From Actinobacteria bacterium UBA4426 (lineage in GTDB: Bacteria; Actinomycetota; Actinomycetes; S36-B12): a DNA stretch of 64,000 nt. A program made the position numbers and the translations under genes. Below the pieces are notes generated by a model, which was not told the DNA's origin, made no database searches, and worked only from the letters and a program-made list of their open reading frames with translations. Positions 32,443 to 41,801 of this stretch are shown piece by piece. The stretch lies in the NCBI GenBank assembly GCA_002390705.1, contig DGQA01000012.1, forward strand, positions 14,699 through 78,698. Direction: 5' to 3'. Each line of letters starts with the position of its first letter. The first letter of the stretch is position 1.

Positions 32443-33549
32443 ATGGCAAAAGCTGATTCCGCTGCCAAGACCGAAAAACCGACTCCGAAGAAAATCAAAG
32501 AAGGGGTCAAACAGGGCCAGGTCGCACGGACAACAGACTTAGCAGCCTGGACTGGGCTCCTCGCCCTTACCCTCTTAACCCCATTCATGCTAGAACTGTT
32601 GACCGAGCAACTCCGGGCCTTACTCCTCACGCTTCCTGACATGGCGCAGGAGCCAACCCCTGAGCGTCTGGGCAGCATTGCTTTACCCGCGGTAATCTCG
32701 ATAGCGGTGCTACTGGTCCCTTTTATGTTGGTAATCCTCCTTTTTACTCAAATCTCTGGTTGGATCCAAGGCGGTGCCCGCCCCTATCTGTCGCGGATAG
32801 CACCGAAAACCAGAAAAATCAGCCCTCAACAGAATGCAAAACGGATCCTAGGTACTCAGGGCTTATGGGAATTGGCCAAGCAAATCCTCAAGACAACCTC
32901 AATTGGATTGGTGCTCTGGCTGGTTATCAGCCGAGTCGTAGAAATCATTTTCGGGTCAGGTTTGCTCCCGCTCTCCGTTTTGACGGAGATTGTTGCCGCC
33001 GAAGGGATTCGGTTAGTGCAGGCCGTGATTGCCACTGGACTATTGATCGCGGTCGCCGACTATCTAGTCAGTCAAAAAAGGGTGCGCAAAGAACTCATGA
33101 TGTCCATGCGAGAGGTCAAAGAGGAGTTCAAGCAGTCAGAGGGTGACCCGTTGCTTCGAGCTTTTGTCCGCCGCCGAGCACAGGAGGCCTCTCGAAACCG
33201 AATGATGGCCGATGTTGCAACGGCGGACCTTGTTCTGGTCAACCCGACCCACATCGCGGTGGCTATCAAATACACCCAACACCTCGGGGCCCCCCGAATA
33301 GTGGCGAAAGGTGCCGGAGTGATTGCAACCAGAATCCGTGAACTTGCCTCGGAAAACCGGGTACCCCTCGTGGAGGACGTTCCCCTCGCTAGAACTTTGT
33401 ACCGAAACTGTGAGGTAGGTTCAGAGATCCCTACCGAACTCTTCACGGCCGTGGCCCGGGTCTTGGCCTTCGTCATGAACCTTAAGCGACGGGGGGCACC
33501 TGCGGGCCTGCATAGTTCACGTGAAGTGGACCACTTGATCTCTCTATAA
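32443..33549 (+). CDS. flhB: Flagellar export switch protein FlhB
   Basis: A 368-residue FlhB with the start KTEKPTPKKIKEGVKQGQVA, four membrane helices and the cytoplasmic domain holding the autocleavage site N267-P-T-H (LVNPTHIAVAIKY). After cleavage it changes export from hook to filament substrates on a signal from FliK. The end has the normal EDVPLARTLYRNCEVGSEIP segment. It closes the flbD operon before a new promoter. Confidence 0.96.
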   Translation: MAKADSAAKTEKPTPKKIKEGVKQGQVARTTDLAAWTGLLALTLLTPFMLELLTEQLRALLLTLPDMAQEPTPERLGSIALPAVISIAVLLVPFMLVILLFTQISGWIQGGARPYLSRIAPKTRKISPQQNAKRILGTQGLWELAKQILKTTSIGLVLWLVISRVVEIIFGSGLLPLSVLTEIVAAEGIRLVQAVIATGLLIAVADYLVSQKRVRKELMMSMREVKEEFKQSEGDPLLRAFVRRRAQEASRNRMMADVATADLVLVNPTHIAVAIKYTQHLGAPRIVAKGAGVIATRIRELASENRVPLVEDVPLARTLYRNCEVGSEIPTELFTAVARVLAFVMNLKRRGAPAGLHSSREVDHLISL

Positions 33550-33556
33550 AAAATCA

Positions 33557-33583
33557 TCAAGTGGGGCCTGAGGTGGCCGATAT
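33557..33583 (+). promoter_or_regulatory. Sigma-28-like promoter of flhA
   Basis: TCAAGTGG (33557-33564), 11 bases, GCCGATAT (33576-33583): 5/8 and 7/8 matches, with the -10 box as in Bacillus sigma-D promoters. It lies just after the flhB stop and 60 bases before flhA. Confidence 0.7.
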
Positions 33584-33642
33584 AGCAGGTGCCAGGATGG
33601 CAGGTAATCCCATGGACGGTTTTTCCAAGGACAGGGGTTTCT

Positions 33643-35712
33643 GTGCGGAAAATTCGTTGGGCTCAGTTCGCAGTGCCAATCGCCGTAGTCCTTGTCATCG
33701 TGATGTTGATCGTCCCACTACCACCATTCATCCTTGATCTACTGATCTCATTCAACATTGCTGCCGCCCTCGTTATTCTTCTCGTTGCAGTTTATGTGCG
33801 CAAACCCCTCGAATTCTCAACATTTCCCGCCCTCCTACTTATTGCCACCCTTTTCCGGCTCGGCTTAAATGTGAGCGTCACTCGGCAAATCCTTGTTAAT
33901 GGTTACGCCGGTGAGGTAGTTGAGGCTTTCGGGAGTTTTGTCATTGGCGGATCCCTCATCGTTGGTCTGGTCATTTTCCTCATTTTGATCGTTATTCAAT
34001 TTATCGTGGTGACGAAAGGGGCCGAGCGCGTCGCCGAAGTTGGCGCCCGATTCACGCTAGATGCCATGCCTGGCAAGCAGATGGCAATTGATGCGGACCT
34101 GAATGCCGGTCTTATTGATGACGACGAAGCCCGGCGCAGGCGAGCCGAAGTGGGTGCTGAAGCTGACTTTTACGGTGCAATGGACGGTGGTTCAAAGTTC
34201 GTCAAAGGTGACGCAATCGCCGCAATCTTCATTACGATCATCAATCTTTTCGGAGGCGTAGCAATCGGTGTCGTTCAGGGAGGCCTGAGCTTCACCGAGG
34301 CAATCAACACGTACAGCCTCCTCACAGTGGGCGACGGGCTCACCGCTCAGATCCCGGCCCTGATGCTTGCAGTAGCAACCGGCCTAATGGTGACTCGTGC
34401 CGCAACAGAGGGGGACATGTCCTCTGATCTCATGAAGCAGGTCTCGTTCCAGCCGCGTGCGTTGACATTCGGAGGCATCGGTATTGCTGCTCTAGCAATT
34501 ATTCCTGGCATGCCCGCTCTGCCATTTCTCATAATTGGCGGTGCACTAATTTTCATCGGTAGACGACTTGCCCGCACCGCGCCAGCAGTCGGCGATAAGG
34601 CGATTGAGGGAGTAAGTGATCGACTTGAACTGCCAGCGGGCGTCCCTTTACCAGACAGTCCTGAGGGGATCGTTATGGATCTGCAGGTCGATGCACTTGA
34701 ACTCGGTCTGAGCTACGACATCATTGACTTGGTTGACCCAAATGTGGGCGGGGACCTGCTGGTCCGCGTGAAGGCCCTTCGCCGCAAACTCGCCATGGAG
34801 CTTGGTCTAGTTCTCCCCACGGTCCGCACACGGGACGATACAGAGTTACCGCTAGCCACCTATCGAATCCGGTTACACGGAGTGGAAGTTGCTCGTGGAC
34901 AGGCCCCCCCAGGGCACGTCCTCGTTATCGGCGACGGCATGGAAGACCTGCCAGGTGAAGACACCAAGGAACCAGTCTTTGGTCTTGACGCCCGATGGGT
35001 GCCCGTTGCCTATCAACGTCAAGCGGAACTTATCGGGGCCACGGTGATTGATCGGGCGTCGATTATTACTACCCATCTCGCCGAGACTGTCCGCAAGCAT
35101 GCAGCTGAACTTCTTTCGCGGGAAGACGTCAAAATGCTCGTCGACTCACTGCGCAAATCACACCCATCCGTTGTGGAAGAGCTCACTCCCGCGCAGGCTT
35201 CTCTCGGAGAAATCCAACGAGTCCTTCAGGGTCTGCTTAAAGAACGGGTCGCGATTCGAGACCTGTCTCGAATCTTTGAAGCCATGTCGGCGTCCATCCG
35301 TTCTGGTCATCAGGGGACGGAAGCGCTCGTTGAGTCCGCCCGCGAGGTGTTGGGATCAGCAATCAGTTCCCAAACCGCAATGGATGGGATCCTGCACGTG
35401 ATTACATTGGATCCAACTTTTGAACAAGGCCTGCTAGCAGCTTCGCGTGCGGGGCAAGAAGGCCAAGTGTTAGCGATCGATGCAACTGTCCTCACCAGAA
35501 TGAGCGCCGACGTTGGGCGGTTGGTAAATCAGGCCGAAGAAGCCGGGATATCACCAGTCTTAATTTGTGCAAGCCAGTTACGGGCGTCTCTCTACCAACA
35601 GTTGCGCCACGAGTTCCCTCGACTTCCCATTCTGTCTTATTCAGAATTGGGTGGACCCATTGATATCCAAACAGTAGGAGTGGTTGGCAATGAGCCTGCG
35701 AATGTTGCTTGA
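33643..35712 (+). CDS. flhA: Flagellar export gate protein FlhA
   Basis: A FlhA of about 689 residues: eight membrane helices in the first 320 residues, the FHIPEP-family signature ARFTLDAMPGKQMAIDADLN, and a large cytoplasmic domain that forms the nine-fold ring binding chaperones. I chose GTG 33643, behind AAGGACAGGGG; the reading from 33589 would begin too close to the -10 box. It overlaps the next gene by 23 bases. Confidence 0.95.
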   Translation: MRKIRWAQFAVPIAVVLVIVMLIVPLPPFILDLLISFNIAAALVILLVAVYVRKPLEFSTFPALLLIATLFRLGLNVSVTRQILVNGYAGEVVEAFGSFVIGGSLIVGLVIFLILIVIQFIVVTKGAERVAEVGARFTLDAMPGKQMAIDADLNAGLIDDDEARRRRAEVGAEADFYGAMDGGSKFVKGDAIAAIFITIINLFGGVAIGVVQGGLSFTEAINTYSLLTVGDGLTAQIPALMLAVATGLMVTRAATEGDMSSDLMKQVSFQPRALTFGGIGIAALAIIPGMPALPFLIIGGALIFIGRRLARTAPAVGDKAIEGVSDRLELPAGVPLPDSPEGIVMDLQVDALELGLSYDIIDLVDPNVGGDLLVRVKALRRKLAMELGLVLPTVRTRDDTELPLATYRIRLHGVEVARGQAPPGHVLVIGDGMEDLPGEDTKEPVFGLDARWVPVAYQRQAELIGATVIDRASIITTHLAETVRKHAAELLSREDVKMLVDSLRKSHPSVVEELTPAQASLGEIQRVLQGLLKERVAIRDLSRIFEAMSASIRSGHQGTEALVESAREVLGSAISSQTAMDGILHVITLDPTFEQGLLAASRAGQEGQVLAIDATVLTRMSADVGRLVNQAEEAGISPVLICASQLRASLYQQLRHEFPRLPILSYSELGGPIDIQTVGVVGNEPANVA

Positions 35713-37531
35713 AGGACCAGACCTTAAAGGTGTGCTACGTGAAGTCGAAGCCAACTACGGTCGTGACTTCCACGTGATCCAAGCCGAACAGGTGCGCTCA
35801 GGTGGCGTAGGTGGTTTCTTTACAAAACAACACTACGAAGTGACAGTTGAAATAAATGATCCCCAGGTAGTGGCCAAGATAACCGCGCAACCCCAGACTG
35901 CGGGAATGTCACTCAATGAACTAGCAACCCGGAGCCAAAACGATCAGGCGGCGGCCTCCTCCCAGGATTGGGCACGGGACCTGCTCGAGAAAGCACGAAC
36001 TCTCGACCTTCCAGAAAATTCTCACGATGTTGACAGGGCCTACGGCTCCGGGTCAGACTCGTTCACAACCACCGAAAGAGTGGACCCTGAGCTGAGCAAT
36101 TGGAGCAATCTCACTTCACGCGCCGACAAGGGTCGCAAGTTCCGACTGAAACTTCGCAGAAACAAGACACCTCGAGGCACCGCTGAGGTCGGTCCAAAAA
36201 GGACCGATCCCGCTAGCCTCGAACAGCAAAAACGACTCAAGGAACTGCTGACCCAAGGGCCGCTCATAGAGGAGCCACCTGCATCCGTAGTTTATTCAGC
36301 CGCAGATGTAGCGCGGGTATTTCAAGACAATGAAGATAAAGACAATGATGACGATTTTTCCCACTTGCCACCGGCAGCCCGCCTTGTCGCACAGAGTGAA
36401 GGCTCCTCAAATGCGATGCCCGACCCCCAAAAAGAAGTCGGGTCGAAAGAGGTAATCGCAGGAGTACACGTGAATGCCAGCCCGACGCTGGAAGTTGCTC
36501 CGAAAACTTCACCTACAAGTGCACCTGTAGTGGATACCTTGGGCACGGAGCCCTGTTCTGTCACGGGTGCGCGGTCGGGTGACATCTACGGACCAGAGAG
36601 TGAAGCATATTGGCGAGTGCAGATCGGTGACCAAATCAAGGCGCAGCGGGACAAGGTGGAAAATTTTTATTCCCGTCGCGGCCCCATTGGCACCGAGGAG
36701 GCCCGCCGAATTCAGATCTTTGCCGCGGCTGAAACGATTGCCCGCACCTTACCCGCGAAAACTTCGGCCGAGAGTTATCGCCGTTCACCCCAAACAGTTG
36801 AAGCACCCCAAACAGCCATCGACTACGCCGAACCAACAGTTCACGCTCAGACTTTCGAGCCTGTCGATACTGTGCCGAAAATTGCGAAAACTAGGCCGGC
36901 ATCGTCGGCCATAAAGTTTCAGGCACCAGATTTGGCACCCGTAACGCACATGAATACGGCCATTTCCCAAGGGATACCAACCTCGGCAGGTGAGATACTG
37001 GTGCTCATCGGGGATGCTCACGAGGCTTATCAGCAGGCATGCGAGATCATTGAGGTTGCCGATTGTGGGGGAATCGAAGTTCTGGCAATCACGCCGGCGG
37101 GGCTTGCGGTCCCCGAAATTGACGCAGAAGACCACTTCCGTCACTCTTGGGCAGACCAGGTCTTCGACCTGGCTCGTAGATCAGATTCGCCAACTATCGT
37201 GATTGTGCATGCACCCTTCCCAATTGGGAATAACGATCTCGAACGGGTTCGAATCGTGAAGGCAATTGAAGCCCTGGAAACCCCACACGTGTGGGCTGTC
37301 GTGGATGCTTCGCATGACATTTCATCTCTTAGCCAATGGACTCGGTGCTTTGGGCATATATCCGGGCTGGCGGTGGTCAACGCAGAAGAGACCGAGAGTC
37401 CTCAAGCCTTAACTGCTGTGGGTATCCCGGTCGTTTTCATGGATGGTCGGCCGTGTCTTGAAGACAGAGACGCAATTACACGCCCAAACTCTTCCCCTGC
37501 AGTGGAACAGATTGGTAGCCTGCAGCTCTGA
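35690..37531 (+). CDS. FlhF-like protein lacking a GTPase P-loop
   Basis: A 613-residue protein in the place of flhF. The first 55 residues match the FlhF amino-terminal domain (VLREVEANYGRDFHVIQAEQ ... GVGGFFTKQHYEVTV). A long, charged, disordered middle (about 70-430) follows. The last 180 residues look like an SRP-type nucleotide fold, but at residues 432-445 the expected GxxGxGKT is replaced by GDAHEAYQQA. GTP binding by the normal mode is thus unlikely. FlhF normally sets flagellar position and number. ATG 35690 is used. Confidence 0.72.
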   Translation: MSLRMLLEGPDLKGVLREVEANYGRDFHVIQAEQVRSGGVGGFFTKQHYEVTVEINDPQVVAKITAQPQTAGMSLNELATRSQNDQAAASSQDWARDLLEKARTLDLPENSHDVDRAYGSGSDSFTTTERVDPELSNWSNLTSRADKGRKFRLKLRRNKTPRGTAEVGPKRTDPASLEQQKRLKELLTQGPLIEEPPASVVYSAADVARVFQDNEDKDNDDDFSHLPPAARLVAQSEGSSNAMPDPQKEVGSKEVIAGVHVNASPTLEVAPKTSPTSAPVVDTLGTEPCSVTGARSGDIYGPESEAYWRVQIGDQIKAQRDKVENFYSRRGPIGTEEARRIQIFAAAETIARTLPAKTSAESYRRSPQTVEAPQTAIDYAEPTVHAQTFEPVDTVPKIAKTRPASSAIKFQAPDLAPVTHMNTAISQGIPTSAGEILVLIGDAHEAYQQACEIIEVADCGGIEVLAITPAGLAVPEIDAEDHFRHSWADQVFDLARRSDSPTIVIVHAPFPIGNNDLERVRIVKAIEALETPHVWAVVDASHDISSLSQWTRCFGHISGLAVVNAEETESPQALTAVGIPVVFMDGRPCLEDRDAITRPNSSPAVEQIGSLQL

Positions 37532-37848
37532 TGATTGCTCATATCCCACTCGCCATGGTCATTGCCTTGATTTTTAGCGCGAGCGGATTGTGGAGTGCGT
37601 TTTTCGACTCCAAAGTTGATCTGGGTGGAGTGCTGGGGCAGTTTTTGTTGATCACGGCGGTCATGACGGTGTTACTCAACCTTGTTAATCGCTTTTTGGC
37701 TCACTACCTTGCACATCCGAAGCTTGACCTGATGGCGCAGGGCGCAGAGCCCTTAGTGGCGCCTACGGTTGTAGTAGGGGAATCCACCGTTACTCCCCCC
37801 GAAGCGCCCGTAGAAGTCAACGCCTTGGAATCAGGATCAGATCAGTAG
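37531..37848 (+). CDS. Small membrane protein at the end of the flagellar cluster
   Basis: A 105-residue protein with two membrane helices (about 3-24 and 32-58) and a cytoplasmic or external acidic Pro/Val-rich tail. Its ATG shares one base with the stop of the FlhF-like gene (TGATG), so translation is coupled. No family is recognised. The tight coupling suggests a partner of the FlhF-like protein, which is inference. Confidence 0.65.
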   Translation: MIAHIPLAMVIALIFSASGLWSAFFDSKVDLGGVLGQFLLITAVMTVLLNLVNRFLAHYLAHPKLDLMAQGAEPLVAPTVVVGESTVTPPEAPVEVNALESGSDQ

Positions 37849-38092
37849 TTCGCGTTTCTCCATCTGTTGTGCATTTTTGTTTTACATTCACGCCATTATT
37901 GGCAAGGTAACCCAAAACAATCAAATGACTCGTCAAGTCAGGTGTATCCCGAACTCGCATTCGTTTCGCCACCACGTTCACCCAGCAACTATCGGCCCCA
38001 ATCCTGCATGATTCGCGGTCAATCTTGGGGCATTTGATGCCTAGAACGGCTATTCCTCAGCGTTTTCCTCCACAAAAACGCGCGCCCTATGC

Positions 38093-38113
38093 TATGAGTC
38101 CAAGCGACTCAAG
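38093..38113. promoter_or_regulatory. HAIR operator for HspR
   Basis: TATGAGT, seven bases, ACTCAAG. The HAIR consensus is CTTGAGT-N7-ACTCAAG; five of seven and seven of seven bases match, with exact spacing. It sits 15 bases upstream of the dnaK -35 box, and hspR is the fourth gene of the operon, so autoregulated repression is expected. Confidence 0.8.
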
Positions 38114-38128
38114 TACCTTGCGTTGGAT

Positions 38129-38157
38129 TTGACAGTCAACAGAATTTAGGGCATAGT
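38129..38157 (+). promoter_or_regulatory. Vegetative promoter of dnaK operon
   Basis: TTGACA (38129-38134), 17 bases, CATAGT (38152-38157). The -35 is perfect, the -10 has four of six bases. The leader to ATG 38244 is about 80 bases. Confidence 0.7.
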
Positions 38158-38243
38158 ATTCACAGGATTTCGACAAAAGCCCACCTGGGTTGCGAGTCCG
38201 CACAAAGAATAAGACACACATACAGGAAATGAGGAGCCACAAA

Positions 38244-40076
38244 ATGGCTAGAGCAGTAGGAATTGACCTTGGCACCACAAACTCCGTTGTTTCGGTACTT
38301 GAAGGCGGCGAACCCGTCGTTATTGCAAACGCAGAAGGTGCTCGCACCACCCCATCGGTTGTCGCATTCGCAAAAAATGGCGAAGTCCTCGTAGGCGAGG
38401 TTGCCAAGCGTCAAGCCGTGACAAACGTTGACCGGACGATCCGTTCTGTCAAGCGCCACATGGGAACAAATTGGAATGTTGACATTGACAACAAGAAGTA
38501 CACCTCACAGGAAATTAGCGCGCGTACGTTAATGAAACTCAAGCGCGATGCTGAGGCATACCTGGGTGACACGGTCTCTGACGCTGTCATCACCGTCCCC
38601 GCGTATTTCAATGATGCACAACGCCAAGCGACAAAAGAATCGGGCGAAATCGCCGGCTTGAATGTGTTGCGCATCATCAACGAGCCAACTTCAGCGGCCT
38701 TAGCGTACGGGTTGGATAAGGGCGATCAGGAACAAACCATTCTCGTATTCGACCTTGGTGGTGGAACCTTTGACGTTTCACTCCTCGAAATCGGTGACGG
38801 CGTGGTTGAAGTAAAAGCAACAAGTGGTGACAACAACCTCGGTGGGGACGACTGGGACAACGCGGTCGTTGACTGGATGGTCACGCAGTTCAAGAACGCA
38901 CACGGTGTTGACCTGTCCAAAGACAAAATGGCGATGCAACGCCTGCGTGAAGCAGCTGAGAAAGCGAAGATTGAACTTTCGAGTTCGACCGAAACCTCAA
39001 TCAACCTTCCGTACATCACGGCAAGTGCCGACGGCCCCCTTCACCTGGAAGAGACGTTGAGTCGCAGCAAATTTGAGTCACTGACAGCCGACTTGCTCAA
39101 GCGCACCAAGGCACCATTTGAGTCGGTCGTCAAAGACGCTGGCGCCAAAATCAGCGACATTGATCAGGTAGTACTCGTCGGTGGATCAACTCGAATGCCT
39201 GCAGTCTCTGAATTGGTCAAGGAAATGACGGGCAAAGACGCGAATAAGGGTGTTAACCCAGACGAGGTGGTTGCAATCGGAGCGGCACTGCAAGCGGGTG
39301 TGCTTCGGGGAGACGTGAAAGACGTGCTGCTGCTCGACGTTACTCCGCTATCCCTGGGAATCGAAACCAAGGGTGGAGTCATGACCAAGCTGATCGAACG
39401 CAATACCACGATCCCCACCAAGCGTTCAGAAACGTTTACAACTGCAGAAGACAATCAACCGTCAGTGTCAATCCAGGTGTATCAGGGTGAACGTGAAATG
39501 GCTGCCTACAACAAGCAACTAGGAACGTTTGATCTAACTGGCCTACCGCCAGCACCGCGTGGAGTCCCCCAGGTCGAGGTCACATTTGACATTGATGCCA
39601 ACGGAATTGTGCATGTGTCAGCGCGAGACACCGCAACCGGCAAGGAACAGTCCATGACAATTTCCGGTGGAACAACCTTAAACAAGGAAGACATTGATCG
39701 CATGATGCGTGATGCAGAAACACACGCAGAAGAGGACAAGCAACGCCGCGAGGAAGCAGAAGTCCGCAATAACGCTGAAGCGCTGGTGTATCAAACCGAA
39801 AAGTTCCTGGCTGATAATGCCGATAAAGTCCCCACAGAAGCGAAAGAAAATGTTGAGGGTCCGCTGGAAGAGCTCAAAAAGGCAATCGAAGAAAACGATG
39901 GCCCGGGAATGCGTTCAGCGACGGACAAGGTCGCAACTGCAAGCCAGGCGCTCGGAGCCGCAATGTACACGGACGCGCAAGCAGACGGATCTGAAGAAGA
40001 CGCCGAATCAGCGGCAGATACAGCTGAAGAAGATGTTATTGATGCAGAGATCGTCGAAGAGGATGAATCCAAGTGA
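38244..40076 (+). CDS. dnaK: Chaperone DnaK (Hsp70)
   Basis: A 610-residue Hsp70. ATPase-domain signatures VGIDLGTTNSVVSVLEGG, FDLGGGTFDVSLLEIGDG and VVLVGGSTRMPAVSELV are intact. The substrate domain and a helical lid with an acidic tail follow. It is slightly shorter than the enterobacterial protein, as in other actinobacteria. The ATG at 38244 has GAGGAG upstream. It heads the HspR-regulated operon; grpE overlaps its stop by four bases. Confidence 0.97.
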   Translation: MARAVGIDLGTTNSVVSVLEGGEPVVIANAEGARTTPSVVAFAKNGEVLVGEVAKRQAVTNVDRTIRSVKRHMGTNWNVDIDNKKYTSQEISARTLMKLKRDAEAYLGDTVSDAVITVPAYFNDAQRQATKESGEIAGLNVLRIINEPTSAALAYGLDKGDQEQTILVFDLGGGTFDVSLLEIGDGVVEVKATSGDNNLGGDDWDNAVVDWMVTQFKNAHGVDLSKDKMAMQRLREAAEKAKIELSSSTETSINLPYITASADGPLHLEETLSRSKFESLTADLLKRTKAPFESVVKDAGAKISDIDQVVLVGGSTRMPAVSELVKEMTGKDANKGVNPDEVVAIGAALQAGVLRGDVKDVLLLDVTPLSLGIETKGGVMTKLIERNTTIPTKRSETFTTAEDNQPSVSIQVYQGEREMAAYNKQLGTFDLTGLPPAPRGVPQVEVTFDIDANGIVHVSARDTATGKEQSMTISGGTTLNKEDIDRMMRDAETHAEEDKQRREEAEVRNNAEALVYQTEKFLADNADKVPTEAKENVEGPLEELKKAIEENDGPGMRSATDKVATASQALGAAMYTDAQADGSEEDAESAADTAEEDVIDAEIVEEDESK

Positions 40077-40627
40077 GTGAAGAAGAAGGTGTAAGGGTGA
40101 ACGACAAACGTCGAATCGATCCCGATACCTTCGAGGTTCGCCAGCAAGACGCTGGCGAACCTGTCACTGAGGTGGGCGTGGAAGCAGAGATTATCGAAGG
40201 GGAAGCCGGCGGGCTTGAAGAAAAAGTCAGTGAACTCACTGAAGACTTACAACGGGTACATGCGGAGTACGCGAACTACCGCAAGCGGATCGACCGTGAC
40301 CGGGAAGTAAATCACCAGATCGCAATAGGCGTGGTTTTTGCAGAACTGCTCCCGATCCTCGACGATGTCGAGCGAGCACGAGAGCACGACGAACTCACTG
40401 GCGCATTCAAAACATTTGGCGAGAAGCTCGAGGCGACTTTGAACAAACTTGGCCTAGAGAAATTCGGCGCGGCCCAGGATCCGTTCGATCCCAACCTGCA
40501 TGAAGCTCTATCAAGCATAGAAGCCGAGGGAGTTGCCGAGCCAACGGTCATAGCTGTATTCCAACAGGGCTACCGACAGGGCGACCGGATTCTGCGCCCG
40601 GCACGGGTCAGCGTCGCTGGCACGTGA
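40073..40627 (+). CDS. grpE: Nucleotide exchange factor GrpE
   Basis: A 184-residue GrpE: a charged disordered start, a long coiled helix (LTEDLQRVHAEYANYRKRID), and the beta domain (PFDPNLHEALSSIEAEGVAE, FQQGYRQGDRILRPARVSV). It releases ADP from DnaK. The GTG start overlaps the dnaK stop. Confidence 0.95.
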   Translation: MSEEEGVRVNDKRRIDPDTFEVRQQDAGEPVTEVGVEAEIIEGEAGGLEEKVSELTEDLQRVHAEYANYRKRIDRDREVNHQIAIGVVFAELLPILDDVERAREHDELTGAFKTFGEKLEATLNKLGLEKFGAAQDPFDPNLHEALSSIEAEGVAEPTVIAVFQQGYRQGDRILRPARVSVAGT

Positions 40628-40661
40628 ATGTAAAGGGGAACCAAATGGATCGAGACAGGCG

Positions 40662-41801
40662 ATGAACAAGGATTGGCTCGAGAAAGACTTCTACGCCTTA
40701 TTAGGTGTCAGTAAAAATGCGACCCCCGATGAAATGAAAAAGACATATCGCAAACATGCACGCGACCTTCACCCCGACAAGAACCCGGGAAACAAGAAAG
40801 CCGAAGACAAATTCAAGGCGGTTTCCGAGGCCTACGATGTATTATCTGATGAAAAGAAACGGAAGGAATACGACGAAGGTCGAGCTCTTTTCGCCTCCGG
40901 GGGTTACAGTCCCGGTCAGGGAGGCGGCGGGAAGTACAACGTCAATTACGAAGACCTATTCGGCGGCGACCAAAGTGGATTTGGTGACTTCCTTGGCGGT
41001 TTATTTAATCGAGGCGGCGGTGGACGCTCGCAACAGCCACGACGCGGACAAGATATCGAGACCGCCCTCACTTTGTCGTTCAACGACACCCTCGATGGAG
41101 TGACGGTACCGTTAAATCTTCAGAGTGATGCGCCATGTTCGATGTGTCACGGCACCGGAGCGAAAGCCGGCTCCACCCCAAAGGTGTGCCCCACGTGTCA
41201 AGGAAATGGACAGGTTTCACGTAATGCGGGCGGATTCGCATTCGCTGAGCCCTGCCCCACGTGTCAGAGTCGAGGTCTGTTCGTAGACGACCCGTGTAAC
41301 AGATGTCACGGTTCCGGTCGAGGCAAAAGCAATCGAACCGTCCAGGCGCGAATACCGGCAGGAGTCAAAGATGGGTCAAAAGTTCGGCTTAAAGGTAAAG
41401 GCGGCCTCGGCAAGCGAGGAGGCCCCGGTGGAGACCTATTCGTCAAAGTTTCGGTTAAGCCCCATCCGCTCTACACACGCAAAGGCGAGAATTTAAGCGT
41501 TGAGGTCCCAGTGACTTTTGTCGAAGCAGCACTCGGTGCTGATATTCCAATTCCAATTCCACGCGGTGGGACTGTCAATATGCGAATTCCAGCGGGAACT
41601 ACGACTGGTCGGACGTTCCGGATCAAAGGAAAAGGTGTCCGCGGCAAGGACGGCAAGAATCACGACGTTCTTGCGGTGATAGATGTCGCAGTCCCGCAGA
41701 ACTTAAACGAGGACGCAAAGACTGCCCTAGAGGCCTTCGCCCAAGCAACAATTGATCAAGATCCACGCAAAGAGATATACGCGCTTGGGGCAAAACCATG
41801 A
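40662..41801 (+). CDS. dnaJ: Chaperone DnaJ (Hsp40, type I)
   Basis: A 379-residue type I DnaJ. It has a J domain with the HPD triad (ARDLHPDKNPG, about residue 36), a Gly-rich region, and four zinc repeats (CSMCHGTG, CPTCQGNG, CPTCQSRG, CNRCHGSG). Two carboxy-terminal substrate domains follow. It delivers clients to DnaK and stimulates its ATPase. It ends in a four-base overlap with hspR. Confidence 0.96.
   Translation: MNKDWLEKDFYALLGVSKNATPDEMKKTYRKHARDLHPDKNPGNKKAEDKFKAVSEAYDVLSDEKKRKEYDEGRALFASGGYSPGQGGGGKYNVNYEDLFGGDQSGFGDFLGGLFNRGGGGRSQQPRRGQDIETALTLSFNDTLDGVTVPLNLQSDAPCSMCHGTGAKAGSTPKVCPTCQGNGQVSRNAGGFAFAEPCPTCQSRGLFVDDPCNRCHGSGRGKSNRTVQARIPAGVKDGSKVRLKGKGGLGKRGGPGGDLFVKVSVKPHPLYTRKGENLSVEVPVTFVEAALGADIPIPIPRGGTVNMRIPAGTTTGRTFRIKGKGVRGKDGKNHDVLAVIDVAVPQNLNEDAKTALEAFAQATIDQDPRKEIYALGAKP

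Larger units (their letters stand above)
37849..38243. other. Intergenic region upstream of dnaK
   Basis: 395 bases separate the flagellar cluster from the chaperone operon. The right half holds the HAIR operator and dnaK promoter listed below. The left half (to about 38090) shows no convincing ORF, RNA gene or terminator. Confidence 0.6.

Noticed and set aside
32004..32678. 224-codon minus-strand frame spanning fliR-flhB
   Set aside because: Both plus-strand genes are clear family members; the frame is a shadow.
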